Source of the DNA: Arcobacter arenosus
GTDB taxonomy: Bacteria; Campylobacterota; Campylobacteria; Campylobacterales; Arcobacteraceae
Reading direction: 5' to 3'
NCBI RefSeq assembly: GCF_005771535.1
Contig: NZ_VANU01000003.1
Location: 1 to 64,000, forward strand
Length of the DNA: 64,000 bases
How positions within the stretch are numbered: the first letter of the stretch is position 1; every line of letters begins with the position of its first letter. Positions 56,425 to 64,000 of the stretch are shown in pieces. The notes under the pieces were generated by a model. The model was given only the letters and a program-made list of their open reading frames with translations, searched no databases and was not told the origin of the DNA. The position numbers and the translations under genes are program-made.

Positions 56425-57162
56425 ATGAAAAAGTTATCACTTTTTAAACAAATCAGTTCAATCTCAGTTGTAGTAGCAATTTTATCAGGATGTGCTGCAA
56501 CACAAGGTACAAACACATCATCAAATAGTACGTCAATGAATAAGACCCAATCAGGAGCACTAATTGGTGGTATTTTAGGAGCTGTTATTGGTGCTTCTAC
56601 ATCTGGAGGTGGTACAAAAAGAGCTGTAATAGGTGGTGCAATTGGTGCTGCTGTGGGTGGTGGTATTGGTTACTCTATGGACCAACAAGCAAAAGAAGTT
56701 GCACAGGAATTAAATACTAATGTAAATAATAATCCAAATGCCGCATTAGACCCAAATTCAGATTTAATTGTTTCAAATACCGATAAATATGTAAAAATTA
56801 TGCTAAGAGATAGTATGGTGTTTGAAACAAACTCTGCTATACCAACGGCAACAGCAGCGAGAAAAATCTCTAAAATTTCTGATGTATTAAGAAAATACCC
56901 AAATACAATTGTTCAAGTTGTAGGTTTTACAGATAATAGAGGTTCATATGAATATAATCAGAAACTGTCAAATCAAAGAGCAGCAAATGTTGGAAATACA
57001 ATCTATAATAGTGGTATACAAAATCAAATATTTTCAAAAGGTTGTTCTTACAATAAACCAATTGCTCCAAATAATACAGCTCAAAATATGGGTCTAAATA
57101 GAAGAGTAGAGATTTACCTCTATGCAAACCAACAATCTATTATTGATGCTTGTGTGGAATAA
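56425..57162 (+). CDS. OmpA-type lipoprotein with glycine zipper
   Basis: 245 residues. The lipobox is LSGC (C23). A glycine-zipper region (about 43-85: SGALIGGILGAVIGAS and AVIGGAIGAAVGGGIG) likely inserts in the membrane. The C-terminal OmpA domain (about 120-235) has VQVVGFTDNRGSYEYNQKLS and LNRRVEIYL with the diaminopimelate-binding Asp/Arg pair, so it should hold the outer membrane to peptidoglycan. It resembles YiaD-type proteins. TTGTTATAATAATC upstream supplies a -10 box. Confidence 0.9.
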   Translation: MKKLSLFKQISSISVVVAILSGCAATQGTNTSSNSTSMNKTQSGALIGGILGAVIGASTSGGGTKRAVIGGAIGAAVGGGIGYSMDQQAKEVAQELNTNVNNNPNAALDPNSDLIVSNTDKYVKIMLRDSMVFETNSAIPTATAARKISKISDVLRKYPNTIVQVVGFTDNRGSYEYNQKLSNQRAANVGNTIYNSGIQNQIFSKGCSYNKPIAPNNTAQNMGLNRRVEIYLYANQQSIIDACVE

Positions 57163-57175
57163 TCGTAAATAAAAA

Positions 57176-57200
57176 GTAAAAGGGATTTTTTCCCTTTTAC
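57176..57200 (+). terminator. Hairpin after the OmpA-type lipoprotein
   Basis: GTAAAAGGGA and TCCCTTTTAC, 10-bp stem with a T5 loop. No T run follows, so termination would be weak. Confidence 0.55.
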
Positions 57201-57329
57201 AATACTTTCAAAGAATCTTTCTTCACAAAGGAAAAAAATTATCCTTTACTAAAATTTATTAAGAATAGTTTAAATTTATATGTGTACAATTACACATCTT
57301 AAAAGAAAAAAATTATTAAAGGAAATAAA

Positions 57330-57926
57330 ATGTTAGTAACAAAGAAAGCTCCAGATTTTACAGCAACAGCTGTAATGGCAGATGGTCAAATCAAAGAGGA
57401 TTTTAATTTATATAATAATATTGGTGAGAAAGGTGCAGTTTTATTTTTCTGGCCTTTAGATTTTACTTTTGTTTGTCCATCAGAAATTATTGCATTCTCA
57501 AAAAGAGTAACTGATTTTGAAGAAAGGGGAATTCAAGTTATTGGGTGTTCAATTGATTCGGAATTTTCTCACTTTGCATGGAGAGAAACAGCTATTGAAA
57601 ATGGTGGTATTGGTAGAGTAAAATTCCCAATGGTAGCAGATATCACAAAACAAATTTCAAGAGATTATGATGTATTATTTGGGGAATCTGTTGCATTAAG
57701 AGGTTCATTCTTAATTGACAAAGATGGGACAGTAAGACACGCAGTTATAAATGATTTACCATTAGGTAGAAACATCGATGAAATGATTAGAATGGTTGAT
57801 ACTATGTTATTTACTAATGAACATGGTGAAGTTTGTCCTGCTGGATGGAGTAAAGGTGATGAAGGTATGAAAGCATCTACGGAAGGTGTTGCTGAGTATT
57901 TAGGTAAAAATGAAAATAAACTATAA
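57330..57926 (+). CDS. Typical 2-Cys peroxiredoxin, copy 2
   Basis: 198 residues, same length as copy 1 (37533) with about 22 differences by eye. Both catalytic Cys (C49 in FWPLDFTFVCPSEI, C169) are kept. One notable change is Tyr41 to Trp beside the active site; the others cluster in 60-78 (the helix after the peroxidatic loop). Residues 122-158 are identical. It is on the other strand with different flanks, so it is an old dispersed duplication. AAAGGA precedes the ATG. Confidence 0.95.
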   Translation: MLVTKKAPDFTATAVMADGQIKEDFNLYNNIGEKGAVLFFWPLDFTFVCPSEIIAFSKRVTDFEERGIQVIGCSIDSEFSHFAWRETAIENGGIGRVKFPMVADITKQISRDYDVLFGESVALRGSFLIDKDGTVRHAVINDLPLGRNIDEMIRMVDTMLFTNEHGEVCPAGWSKGDEGMKASTEGVAEYLGKNENKL

Positions 57927-57938
57927 TATTTTTTAAAC

Positions 57939-57963
57939 AAAAGTGCCTTTTGGGGCACTTTTT
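57939..57963 (+). terminator. Terminator after peroxiredoxin 2
   Basis: AAAAGTGCC and GGCACTTTT, 9-bp stem, 6-nt loop, T run. Confidence 0.88.
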
Positions 57964-57977
57964 GCTAAACTAAATTT

Positions 57978-58988
57978 ATGAAAAATCAAAAATTTAGTGA
58001 ATACTTTAACTCTTGGCTATATGGCAAAGATGGTTATTACGCAAACTACAAACAAATAGGAAAACAAGGAGACTTCTACACCTCAGTATCAAGTTCTTCT
58101 TTTTTTGGTGGTAGTATTGCAAAAAGAATAGTTGACAAGATTAATTCTGATGAGCTTCCAAACAATACAACAATCTTAGAGATTGGTGCACATCATGGTT
58201 ATTTATTGGCCGATATAATTCAATTTATTTATACTTTAAAACCTGAACTTTTAAGTACTCTAACCTTTGCTATAATTGAAAGATTCGATTCTTTAAAACA
58301 AAAACAAAAAGAATACTTACAACAATCCTTTGGTGAAGCTATAAAGTTAGTTCATTATGATGATATTAGTAAGGTTAAACTACCCCACGCTTTTTTAGTA
58401 GCAAATGAGATATTTGATGCCTTTCCTTGTGAACTTGTTTTCACAAAAAATGATCAACTTCAATTAGCATATGTGCAAGATCATAAAATAGATTTTAAAA
58501 AATGTGAAGATAAAAATATAATTGAACATTGCAAAAAATATAAAATTACAAAAGGTGAAATTGGGATTGGATACAAAGAGTTTGCTAATACAATATGTAC
58601 TAATATAAAAAAATTTGAATTTGTAACTTTTGATTATGGAGATAATTATCCTAGAAATGATTTCTCAACTAGAATCTATGCAAAACATGAAGTATTTCCA
58701 ATATTTGAAAAAAATCTAGAATTAAGTTCATTGTATGCAAATTCAGATATTACTTACGATGTAAACTTCAAATACTTAGAAGATATTTTTAAAGAATTGA
58801 ATGTTGAACTAGTAGAATACAAAACCCAAATGACTGCACTTGTAGATTTTGGTATTATAGATTTATTAGAAATATTAAAAATAAACAGTGATGAAAATAC
58901 TTACTTAAGAGAGTCTGCTAAAGTAAAAACTTTACTCGAACCAACTGGTATGGGTGACAGATTCAAAGCTTTAATAATAAGAAAATAG
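57978..58988 (+). CDS. MidA/NDUFAF7-family SAM-dependent methyltransferase
   Basis: 336 residues. The SAM-binding glycine motif is ILEIGAHHGYLLADII near 62-77, and VANEIFDAFPCELV (about 141-154) is the family hallmark (NE.fDA.P). GDFYTSVSSSSFFGGSIAKRI near the N-terminus is also typical. NDUFAF7/MidA methylates an Arg of a respiratory complex I subunit in mitochondria; the bacterial target is not known. It begins in the terminator tail of peroxiredoxin 2 and has no clear ribosome site. Confidence 0.85.
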   Translation: MKNQKFSEYFNSWLYGKDGYYANYKQIGKQGDFYTSVSSSSFFGGSIAKRIVDKINSDELPNNTTILEIGAHHGYLLADIIQFIYTLKPELLSTLTFAIIERFDSLKQKQKEYLQQSFGEAIKLVHYDDISKVKLPHAFLVANEIFDAFPCELVFTKNDQLQLAYVQDHKIDFKKCEDKNIIEHCKKYKITKGEIGIGYKEFANTICTNIKKFEFVTFDYGDNYPRNDFSTRIYAKHEVFPIFEKNLELSSLYANSDITYDVNFKYLEDIFKELNVELVEYKTQMTALVDFGIIDLLEILKINSDENTYLRESAKVKTLLEPTGMGDRFKALIIRK

Positions 58989-59014
58989 AAAGTTTTAACC
59001 TTCTATTTTCTTTA
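58981..59014. terminator. Convergent terminator
   Basis: GAAAATAGAA and TTCTATTTTC form a 10-bp stem containing the ends of both the methyltransferase and the DUF779 gene; TTT follows. Confidence 0.7.
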
Positions 59015-59372
59015 ACTCTTCATACTCTTCATCAGTAAAAATTCTTGACCGTGTTAGAAACTGATACCCCTCATCAATCTCTAATGAAAAAGAGTTTCCA
59101 AAGGCACCTTTTTCCTCTTTCACATCAACAATTATTTGAGAATGTCTAAAATATTCAAACTGTTCATGGTCAATAAAAAACTCTACCCCACAAATTTCAC
59201 CAAGTTTTACATTTCTACTTGGAACATAAAAGTCAGCTTTTTCATAACACATTGGAGCTGTTCCATCACAACAACCACCGCTTTGATTAAATACTAATTC
59301 CCCATTTTTTTCAATTAACATTTCGATAACTTTTTGTGCTTCAGGAGTTGCTATTACTCTTCTAATATCCAT
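58995..59372 (-). CDS. DUF779 family protein
   Basis: 125 residues. The Cys-rich block NQSGGCCDGTAPMCY (about 29-43) and the segment ICGVEFFIDHEQFEYF are the family hallmarks. DUF779 genes commonly lie next to acetaldehyde-type dehydrogenases, as here. The Cys suggest metal binding or redox action; the function is not established. The gene lies downstream of the dehydrogenase and is separated from it by a GC-rich hairpin. AAAGGATTAG precedes the ATG. Confidence 0.88.
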   Translation of the reverse strand: MDIRRVIATPEAQKVIEMLIEKNGELVFNQSGGCCDGTAPMCYEKADFYVPSRNVKLGEICGVEFFIDHEQFEYFRHSQIIVDVKEEKGAFGNSFSLEIDEGYQFLTRSRIFTDEEYEELKKIEG

Positions 59373-59475
59373 AACTAATCCTTTGTAATTTTTTAATTGC
59401 GGGAATTTGTAGAAAATCCCTTTAAATACAATTTTAGTTAATTTTATTTAAAGAGACTTGAGGTTATAAAATTAA

Positions 59476-59521
59476 GGCCAGGGAGGCTGAGGAAAGTAAA
59501 AATGGAGGGGCCTCCCTGGCC
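59476..59521 (-). terminator. GC-rich 12-bp hairpin between the dehydrogenase and DUF779 genes
   Basis: GGCCAGGGAGGC (59476-59487) pairs perfectly with GCCTCCCTGGCC (59510-59521); the loop is 22 nt. On the minus strand TTAATTTT follows, so it could terminate or attenuate. The arms are 83% GC in a very AT-rich genome, and the minus-strand loop contains CCCTCC, complementary to a Shine-Dalgarno sequence. Confidence 0.6.
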
Positions 59522-59543
59522 CGAAAATAAAGTTTAAAATCTA

Positions 59544-61037
59544 TTAAAAGAATCCTAAAGCATTTTTGCTATAAGAAGTTAAAATATTTTTAGTATGTCT
59601 GTAAGAGTTTAACATCATCATGTGAGTTTCTCTACCAATACCAGATTTTTTATATCCACCGAATGATGCATGTGATGGATACATGTGGTAACAGTTAACC
59701 CAAACTCTACCAGCTTCGATTCCTCTTGAGAAATAATGTAACTCATGAGCATCTCTTGACCATACACCTGAACCTAATCCATAGATTGTGTCATTTGCAA
59801 TTTCTAATGCTTCTTCTGCAGTTTTAAATGTAGTCACTGCTAATACAGGTCCAAAAATCTCTTCTTGGAAGATTCTCATTTTGTTGTGACCTTTGAATAA
59901 TGTTGGTTGAATATAAAATCCATTTGGATATTTTTCAGACTCATAAGCATCACCACCGATTAAACACTCAGCTCCTTCTTCTTTACCAATTTTAATATAT
60001 TCCATAATTTTTTCTTTTTGGTTAGAAGAACATTGAGCACCCATCATATTTGCAGGATCTAAAGGATCACCAAGTTTAATTGCTTTAACTCTTTCAAGTA
60101 CTCTTGCAATAAATGGCTCATAGATATCTTCGTGGATTAATGCTCTTGAAGGACAAGTACAAACTTCACCAGAGTTAAATGCGAATAATACTAAACCTTC
60201 GATTGCTTTATCAAAGAACTCATCATCTGCATCCATAATTGATGGCATGAAGATATTTGGAGATTTACCACCAAGCTCTAATGTAGAAGGGATAATATTC
60301 TCAGTTGCATATTGCATAATTAATTGACCAGTAGTAGTTTCACCAGTAAATCCTACTTTTTTAACATCTGGGTGAGTTGATAAGAATTTACCAATTTTTC
60401 CACCAGAACCATTAATAATATTTACTGTACCAGCTGGTAATACTTCTTGAATTGCTTCCATCATTAATAAAATTGACATTGGAGTAGCTGATGCTGGTTT
60501 CATAACAACACAGTTACCTGCTGCTAATGCAGGAGCTAATTTCCAAGCTGCCATTAATAATGGGAAGTTCCATGGAATAATTTGAGCAACAACACCATAT
60601 GGCTCATAAATTTCTTGAGAAATTGTATTTTCATCTAAATCTGAAACAGTACCAGACTCAGCTCTAATTACTGATGCAAAATATCTAAAGTGATCAACAA
60701 CTAAAGGAACGTCAGCAGCTAAAGTTTCTCTAATAGTTTTACCATTATCTAGAGTTTCAGCAATAGCTAAAGTTTCTAATTTAGCTTCAATAGCATCAGC
60801 AACTTTAAATAACATTGTAGATCTTTCTACAACTGAAGTATGTTTGAATGATTCGAATGCAGTTTTTGCAGCTTGAATTGCTAATTCAACATCTTCTTCG
60901 TTTGATCTTGGAATTTTTGTAAGTACTTCACCATCAACTGGAGAAATATTATCAAAATACTCACCACTTTTTGGAGCAACCCACTCTCCACCGATAAAAT
61001 TCTCATATTGAGCTTTATATTCTGGTTTACTATACAT
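59544..61037 (-). CDS. NAD-dependent aldehyde dehydrogenase, AldB/ExaC type
   Basis: A 497-residue aldehyde dehydrogenase, starting at ATG 61037 (AAGGAAAAAAG before it; the longer frame from 61079 lacks a ribosome site). E254 (TLELGGKSPN) and C293 (NSGEVCTCPSRAL) are catalytic. EVCTCPSR and GYKKSGIGRE are characteristic of AldB/ExaC, which oxidise acetaldehyde to acetate. Close partners are DUF779, a two-component system and pqqE, the setting of bacterial ethanol oxidation. Confidence 0.95.
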   Translation of the reverse strand: MYSKPEYKAQYENFIGGEWVAPKSGEYFDNISPVDGEVLTKIPRSNEEDVELAIQAAKTAFESFKHTSVVERSTMLFKVADAIEAKLETLAIAETLDNGKTIRETLAADVPLVVDHFRYFASVIRAESGTVSDLDENTISQEIYEPYGVVAQIIPWNFPLLMAAWKLAPALAAGNCVVMKPASATPMSILLMMEAIQEVLPAGTVNIINGSGGKIGKFLSTHPDVKKVGFTGETTTGQLIMQYATENIIPSTLELGGKSPNIFMPSIMDADDEFFDKAIEGLVLFAFNSGEVCTCPSRALIHEDIYEPFIARVLERVKAIKLGDPLDPANMMGAQCSSNQKEKIMEYIKIGKEEGAECLIGGDAYESEKYPNGFYIQPTLFKGHNKMRIFQEEIFGPVLAVTTFKTAEEALEIANDTIYGLGSGVWSRDAHELHYFSRGIEAGRVWVNCYHMYPSHASFGGYKKSGIGRETHMMMLNSYRHTKNILTSYSKNALGFF

Positions 61038-61120
61038 ATCTTTTTTCCTTTTATTTATTATGTAAAAACAAATACTCAAGGCATCTATTTTTTGAATATT
61101 GAAATCTTACATGATAATTA

Positions 61121-61158
61121 TAGCGTCAGTTTAGCAGTTGCGTAGCATTAACGTAGCA
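61121..61158. promoter_or_regulatory. Four direct repeats at 11-bp period
   Basis: TAGCG at 61121 and TAGCA at 61132, 61143 and 61154, each exactly 11 bp apart (consensus TAGCAnTTnCG). Tandem 11-bp half-sites are the binding form of OmpR/PhoB-family regulators, and such a regulator is coded at 63139. The array is 84 bp before the aldehyde dehydrogenase ATG and 92 bp before the kinase ATG. Confidence 0.65.
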
Positions 61159-61169
61159 ATTATAAATAA

Positions 61170-61185
61170 ATGGTAACATTACCAT
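61170..61185. promoter_or_regulatory. Inverted repeat beside the 11-bp array
   Basis: ATGGTA-ACAT-TACCAT, perfect 6-bp arms. It starts 11 bp after the last direct repeat and could be the site of a second regulator. Confidence 0.4.
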
Positions 61186-61249
61186 AAAATAGGGGTTCCA
61201 GCAATTAATTTTTTGACAAAAAAATAAAAAATTATGCTACACTTTTTTT

Positions 61250-63142
61250 ATGAAAACATATAACTACACATTTTTCAATAACAATCTAAGTGATTTAATT
61301 GATTATAATATATATAAAGATGAAAAAAATATTCTAATTCAGATATTTTGTGGACATGATTTAAGTGCATTAGAATTAATTACTAAAACATTAATGACAA
61401 ATATTCCTCAAGCAGTTTGTTTAGGAACAACAACAGATGGAGAGATATGTGAATCAAAAATCTCTACACTTAAAACTATTATATCAATTTCAGTTTTTGA
61501 TAATACCTTTTTAAAGGCACACTATTTAAAAGGTGATGATGCCTTTAATATAGGATATGAAATTGCAAAAAATATAGTAACTGACAATACAAAATTAATA
61601 ATTACTTTTACTGATGGAACAGGAACAAATGCCGAAGAGTATTTAAAAGGTATAGAAAAATATGATAATTCTATAATGGTATGTGGGGGAATGGCAGGAG
61701 ACAATGGAGTATTTAAACAAACATTTATCTCTTTAGGTGATCAAATATATCCAAAAGGTCATATAGCAGTTTCTCTTAACTCAGATGTATTAAAAGTTAC
61801 AAACGCAAGAAAATTTGACTGGGTTCCTATTGGTTTAGAACATACAATAGATGAAGTTGAAGGAAATAGAATATATAAAATCTCAGGAATGAGTCCTTCA
61901 GAGTTTTACAAAAAATATTTAGGAGAGAGTGTTGCCCAAACAGAATTTCCTTTAATAGTTGAAAGAAATGGAATACCAACAGCAAGAGCAGTTTTAGAAC
62001 AACACAAAGACGGAAGTTTAAGTTGTGGGGGAAATTTAAGAAAAGGGGATATAGTTAGACTTGGGTTTGGTGATGCTGAATCTATTATGAATAATCCACT
62101 AAGTGCTTTAGATACAAGTTTTGATCATCCAATAGAAACTTTTTTCTTATATTCTTGTATGGCAAGAAGAAGATATCTAAGGGAATTAATAAAACTTGAA
62201 ACTCAACCCTTTGCAGTAATTGCTCCAACTTCTGGATTTTTTACTTATTCTGAATTTTTCCATAGAGATGGACATAATGAATTACTAAATCAAACATTAA
62301 CAGTAGTAGCATTAAGTGAATATGATGAAAAGGTTAATGCATTAGAGATTTATCCAGAAAAACAAACAAGTTCAAAAAAAGATGCTGCCTTTGCTAGGAC
62401 TTTAAAATCTTTAACTCACTTGGTACAAAAAAGTACCGATGATTATCAAGAGCAATCAAAAAGTTTAAAGGAATCAGAAGTATATGCACAAAATCTGCTA
62501 ACTTCACAAAAACAATTTTTAAAACATGCAGTTCATGAAACAAATACTCCACTTTCTATAATAATGGCAAATATTGAATTATACGAAATGGAAAATGGCA
62601 AAAATAAATATTTGTCAAATATTGAAGTTGCCATGAAAAATCTTTTTTCTATATATGATGATTTAAGCTATTTAGTAAAAAAAGACCAAATAGATTATCC
62701 TGAACATAAAATCGATTTTAAAGATTTTGTTAGAAGTAGAGTTGAATTTTTTAATCAAGTTGCAACAAAGGTTAAATCAAAATTTGTTTTTAAAGCACCA
62801 AAAGAAAAAATGATACTTTTTTTCAATGAATCAAAACTACAAAGAATAATTGATAACAATCTTACAAATGCAATAAAATATACCTATGAAAACGAAGATA
62901 TTTTTGTAACATTAAAGAAAGAAGAAGATTATTTAAAACTTATGGTTTCAAGCCATTCAAAAAAAATCCAAGATCCAGATAAAATATTTAAAGAATATTA
63001 TCGGGAAGAAAAATCAAAAGATGGATTTGGATTAGGATTAAATTTAGTAAAAAGAATATGTGATGAAGAAGGTGTTGAAATATATTTAGAATCTAATGAA
63101 TATTTCACATCATTTGTTTATCTATTTAAAGGGGAAAGATGA
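61250..63142 (+). CDS. FIST-domain sensor histidine kinase
   Basis: 630 residues, cytoplasmic (no TM). FIST_N spans about 25-215 (AVCLGTTTDGEICESK, MVCGGMAGDNGVF) and FIST_C about 215-360 (FYKKYLGES, FFLYSCMARRRYL, APTSGFFTYSEF). A coiled linker (about 385-415) leads to the kinase: phospho-acceptor H429 in HAVHETNTPLSII, N box IIDNNLTNAIKY and G2 DGFGLGLNL. FIST domains are ligand sensors. No ribosome site precedes the ATG; TATGCT at 61233-61238 implies an almost leaderless mRNA. It overlaps the regulator gene by 4 bp. Confidence 0.92.
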   Translation: MKTYNYTFFNNNLSDLIDYNIYKDEKNILIQIFCGHDLSALELITKTLMTNIPQAVCLGTTTDGEICESKISTLKTIISISVFDNTFLKAHYLKGDDAFNIGYEIAKNIVTDNTKLIITFTDGTGTNAEEYLKGIEKYDNSIMVCGGMAGDNGVFKQTFISLGDQIYPKGHIAVSLNSDVLKVTNARKFDWVPIGLEHTIDEVEGNRIYKISGMSPSEFYKKYLGESVAQTEFPLIVERNGIPTARAVLEQHKDGSLSCGGNLRKGDIVRLGFGDAESIMNNPLSALDTSFDHPIETFFLYSCMARRRYLRELIKLETQPFAVIAPTSGFFTYSEFFHRDGHNELLNQTLTVVALSEYDEKVNALEIYPEKQTSSKKDAAFARTLKSLTHLVQKSTDDYQEQSKSLKESEVYAQNLLTSQKQFLKHAVHETNTPLSIIMANIELYEMENGKNKYLSNIEVAMKNLFSIYDDLSYLVKKDQIDYPEHKIDFKDFVRSRVEFFNQVATKVKSKFVFKAPKEKMILFFNESKLQRIIDNNLTNAIKYTYENEDIFVTLKKEEDYLKLMVSSHSKKIQDPDKIFKEYYREEKSKDGFGLGLNLVKRICDEEGVEIYLESNEYFTSFVYLFKGER

Positions 63143-63801
63143 AAATTTTATTATTAGAAGATGATATTATGTTAAATGAGGCAATAACTCAATATTTAGG
63201 AACAATAGGTCATTCTGTTCAATCTGTAAAAGATGGAGATGAGTGTCTAAAAAAATTAGATGAAGAGAAATTTGACCTTCTAGTTTTTGATATTAATGTT
63301 CCAAGTATTGATGGTCTTACTATTTTAGAAGATTTACACAAAAAGAAAAGAATGGTACCAACTATTTTTATCTCTGCACTTATAGACATTGAAGATATCT
63401 CAAGAGCTTTTGATATTGGATGCCATGATTATTTAAAAAAACCTTTTCATTTAAAAGAGTTAAATCTTAGAATAGAAAAAATCCTAAAAACACGAACTGC
63501 ACCAATGAGCCATAAAAGATTATCAAAATCGTATAGTTTTGATAGTGAAAGTATGACTTTATATTTTAACAATGAACCTCATATTTTACCAAAAAGACAA
63601 CTTCAAATTATTGAACTACTTACAAATAATAGAAGTTTAGTTTGTAACTATGATATGTTTAGGGATTATGTTTGGAATGATGACTTTATTGATAATGCAA
63701 CAATTAGAGCCGAAGTAAATAGAGTTAAAAAAGTTTTAAAAGAGGATTTTATTGTAAATGTTAGGGGTATTGGATATATGGTTGAAAGACCTAGTTCTTA
63801 A
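63139..63801 (+). CDS. OmpR-family response regulator
   Basis: 220 residues. The receiver domain (1-~115) has the acidic pair ED at 7-8, phospho-Asp D51 (LLVFDINVPS), S79 and K101 (KKPF). The winged-helix DNA-binding domain (about 125-220) includes LPKRQLQIIELLTNN and DNATIRAEVNRVKKVL, ending in VRGIGYMVE, all typical. It is the cognate partner of the FIST kinase, and OmpR-type regulators bind tandem 11-bp repeats like those at 61121. Confidence 0.95.
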   Translation: MKILLLEDDIMLNEAITQYLGTIGHSVQSVKDGDECLKKLDEEKFDLLVFDINVPSIDGLTILEDLHKKKRMVPTIFISALIDIEDISRAFDIGCHDYLKKPFHLKELNLRIEKILKTRTAPMSHKRLSKSYSFDSESMTLYFNNEPHILPKRQLQIIELLTNNRSLVCNYDMFRDYVWNDDFIDNATIRAEVNRVKKVLKEDFIVNVRGIGYMVERPSS

Positions 63802-63818
63802 GTGAAATACTTAAGAAC
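63794..63818. terminator. Convergent terminator holding both stop codons
   Basis: GTTCTTAAGT and ACTTAAGAAC, 10-bp stem, 5-nt loop. The regulator stop (63799-63801) is in the left arm and the pqqE stop (63811-63813) in the right arm. Confidence 0.75.
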
Positions 63819-64000
63819 AACAGGTTTTATTTTCAATAAATTTTAAAGAGTTTTGTTTATTTCTATAAATTGGTAATTTATCACTTTTATTTGCATTTTC
63901 AACTATTTTTTTAACAACTCCATGATATGCTGACTTATCACAAACAGGATCAGCTTCATGCATATCTTTAGTTAAAGCATATGCTTGACATCTACATCCA
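63811..64000 (-). CDS. pqqE: PqqE-like radical SAM enzyme, C-terminal fragment (cut by window edge)
   Basis: The last 62 codons. GCRCQAYALTKDMHEADPVC matches the C-terminal Cys-rich end of PqqE (CRCQAFAL....DPVC), the SPASM radical SAM enzyme that links Glu and Tyr of PqqA in pyrroloquinoline quinone synthesis. The cysteines are ligands of an auxiliary iron-sulfur cluster. A ~35-residue tail follows, ending KTCCS. The motif is specific; the rest of the gene, and any pqqABCD genes, lie outside the window. Confidence 0.75.
   Translation of the reverse strand, partial: GCRCQAYALTKDMHEADPVCDKSAYHGVVKKIVENANKSDKLPIYRNKQNSLKFIENKTCCS

Noticed and set aside
37533-57926. Peroxiredoxin pair as an assembly duplication
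   Set aside because: The copies differ at about 22 residues, have different flanks and terminators and lie on opposite strands.
1-64000. CRISPR arrays, tRNA or rRNA genes, insertion sequences, prophage
   Set aside because: No regularly spaced repeats, cloverleaf-type sequences, transposase or phage proteins were seen on either strand; gaps between genes are short and mostly hold promoters and terminators.

Overview
The window is AT-rich chromosomal DNA from a free-living or marine Arcobacter-type bacterium (Campylobacterota, Arcobacteraceae). This placement is inferred from base composition, protein character, the block ferredoxin–ndk–DUF177–rpmF–plsX–fabH, a methylcitrate cycle of the prpBC/acnD/prpF type, and sensor kinases with the IAHQWRKPL signature. 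No rRNA, tRNA, CRISPR array, phage or insertion sequence was found. Most units end in clear intrinsic hairpins, several of which contain the stop codon.

Left part (1-20.3 kb): the tail of an aldehyde dehydrogenase, an orphan TRAP solute receptor, succinyl-CoA synthetase (sucCD), a DsrE-like periplasmic protein, a PhyH-type oxygenase overlapping tex, a PsiE-like membrane protein, RidA, a sensor kinase without a usual start codon, a Nudix protein, LysE-type and MarC-type membrane proteins, a polar amino acid ABC transporter, an EamA transporter, an iron alcohol dehydrogenase, a glycosyltransferase and folA/thyA. A 30-residue membrane peptide has a consensus promoter flanked by three TetR-type operators, directly downstream of a TetR gene that follows an unfamiliar HTH regulator.

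Centre (20.3-44.5 kb): the divergent HTH gene faces prpB-prpC-acnD-prpF (propionate breakdown to pyruvate and succinate, the latter feeding sucCD). Then come thioredoxin-fold proteins, an isochorismatase-like hydrolase, hemC, dnaX with a textbook -1 frameshift cassette, murI, a uracil-DNA-glycosylase-like protein, a 31-residue membrane protein, metNIQ, rho, a 2-Cys peroxiredoxin, the ferredoxin-to-fabH block, azlCD, a LapG-like protease and a class IV aminotransferase.

Right part (44.5-64 kb): a fructose PTS operon (EIIBC, FruK, and an EIIA-HPr-EI fusion) divergent from a TetR gene, pabB, pyrB, argD, a TolC-like protein, pyruvate kinase, an OmpA-type lipoprotein, a second peroxiredoxin about 89% identical to the first, and a MidA-type methyltransferase. 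The window ends with an alcohol/aldehyde module: DUF779 protein, acetaldehyde-type dehydrogenase, a FIST-domain histidine kinase with its OmpR-type regulator, and the C-terminus of PqqE. Between the dehydrogenase and the kinase lie four direct repeats at an exact 11-bp period, the expected form of an OmpR-family binding site.

The signals most worth following are the dnaX frameshift cassette, the TetR/30-residue peptide unit, the FIST/11-bp-repeat/PQQ module, the unfamiliar regulator facing the prp genes with its 30-bp-spaced repeats, and a possible start-codon-sequestering leader on pyrB.
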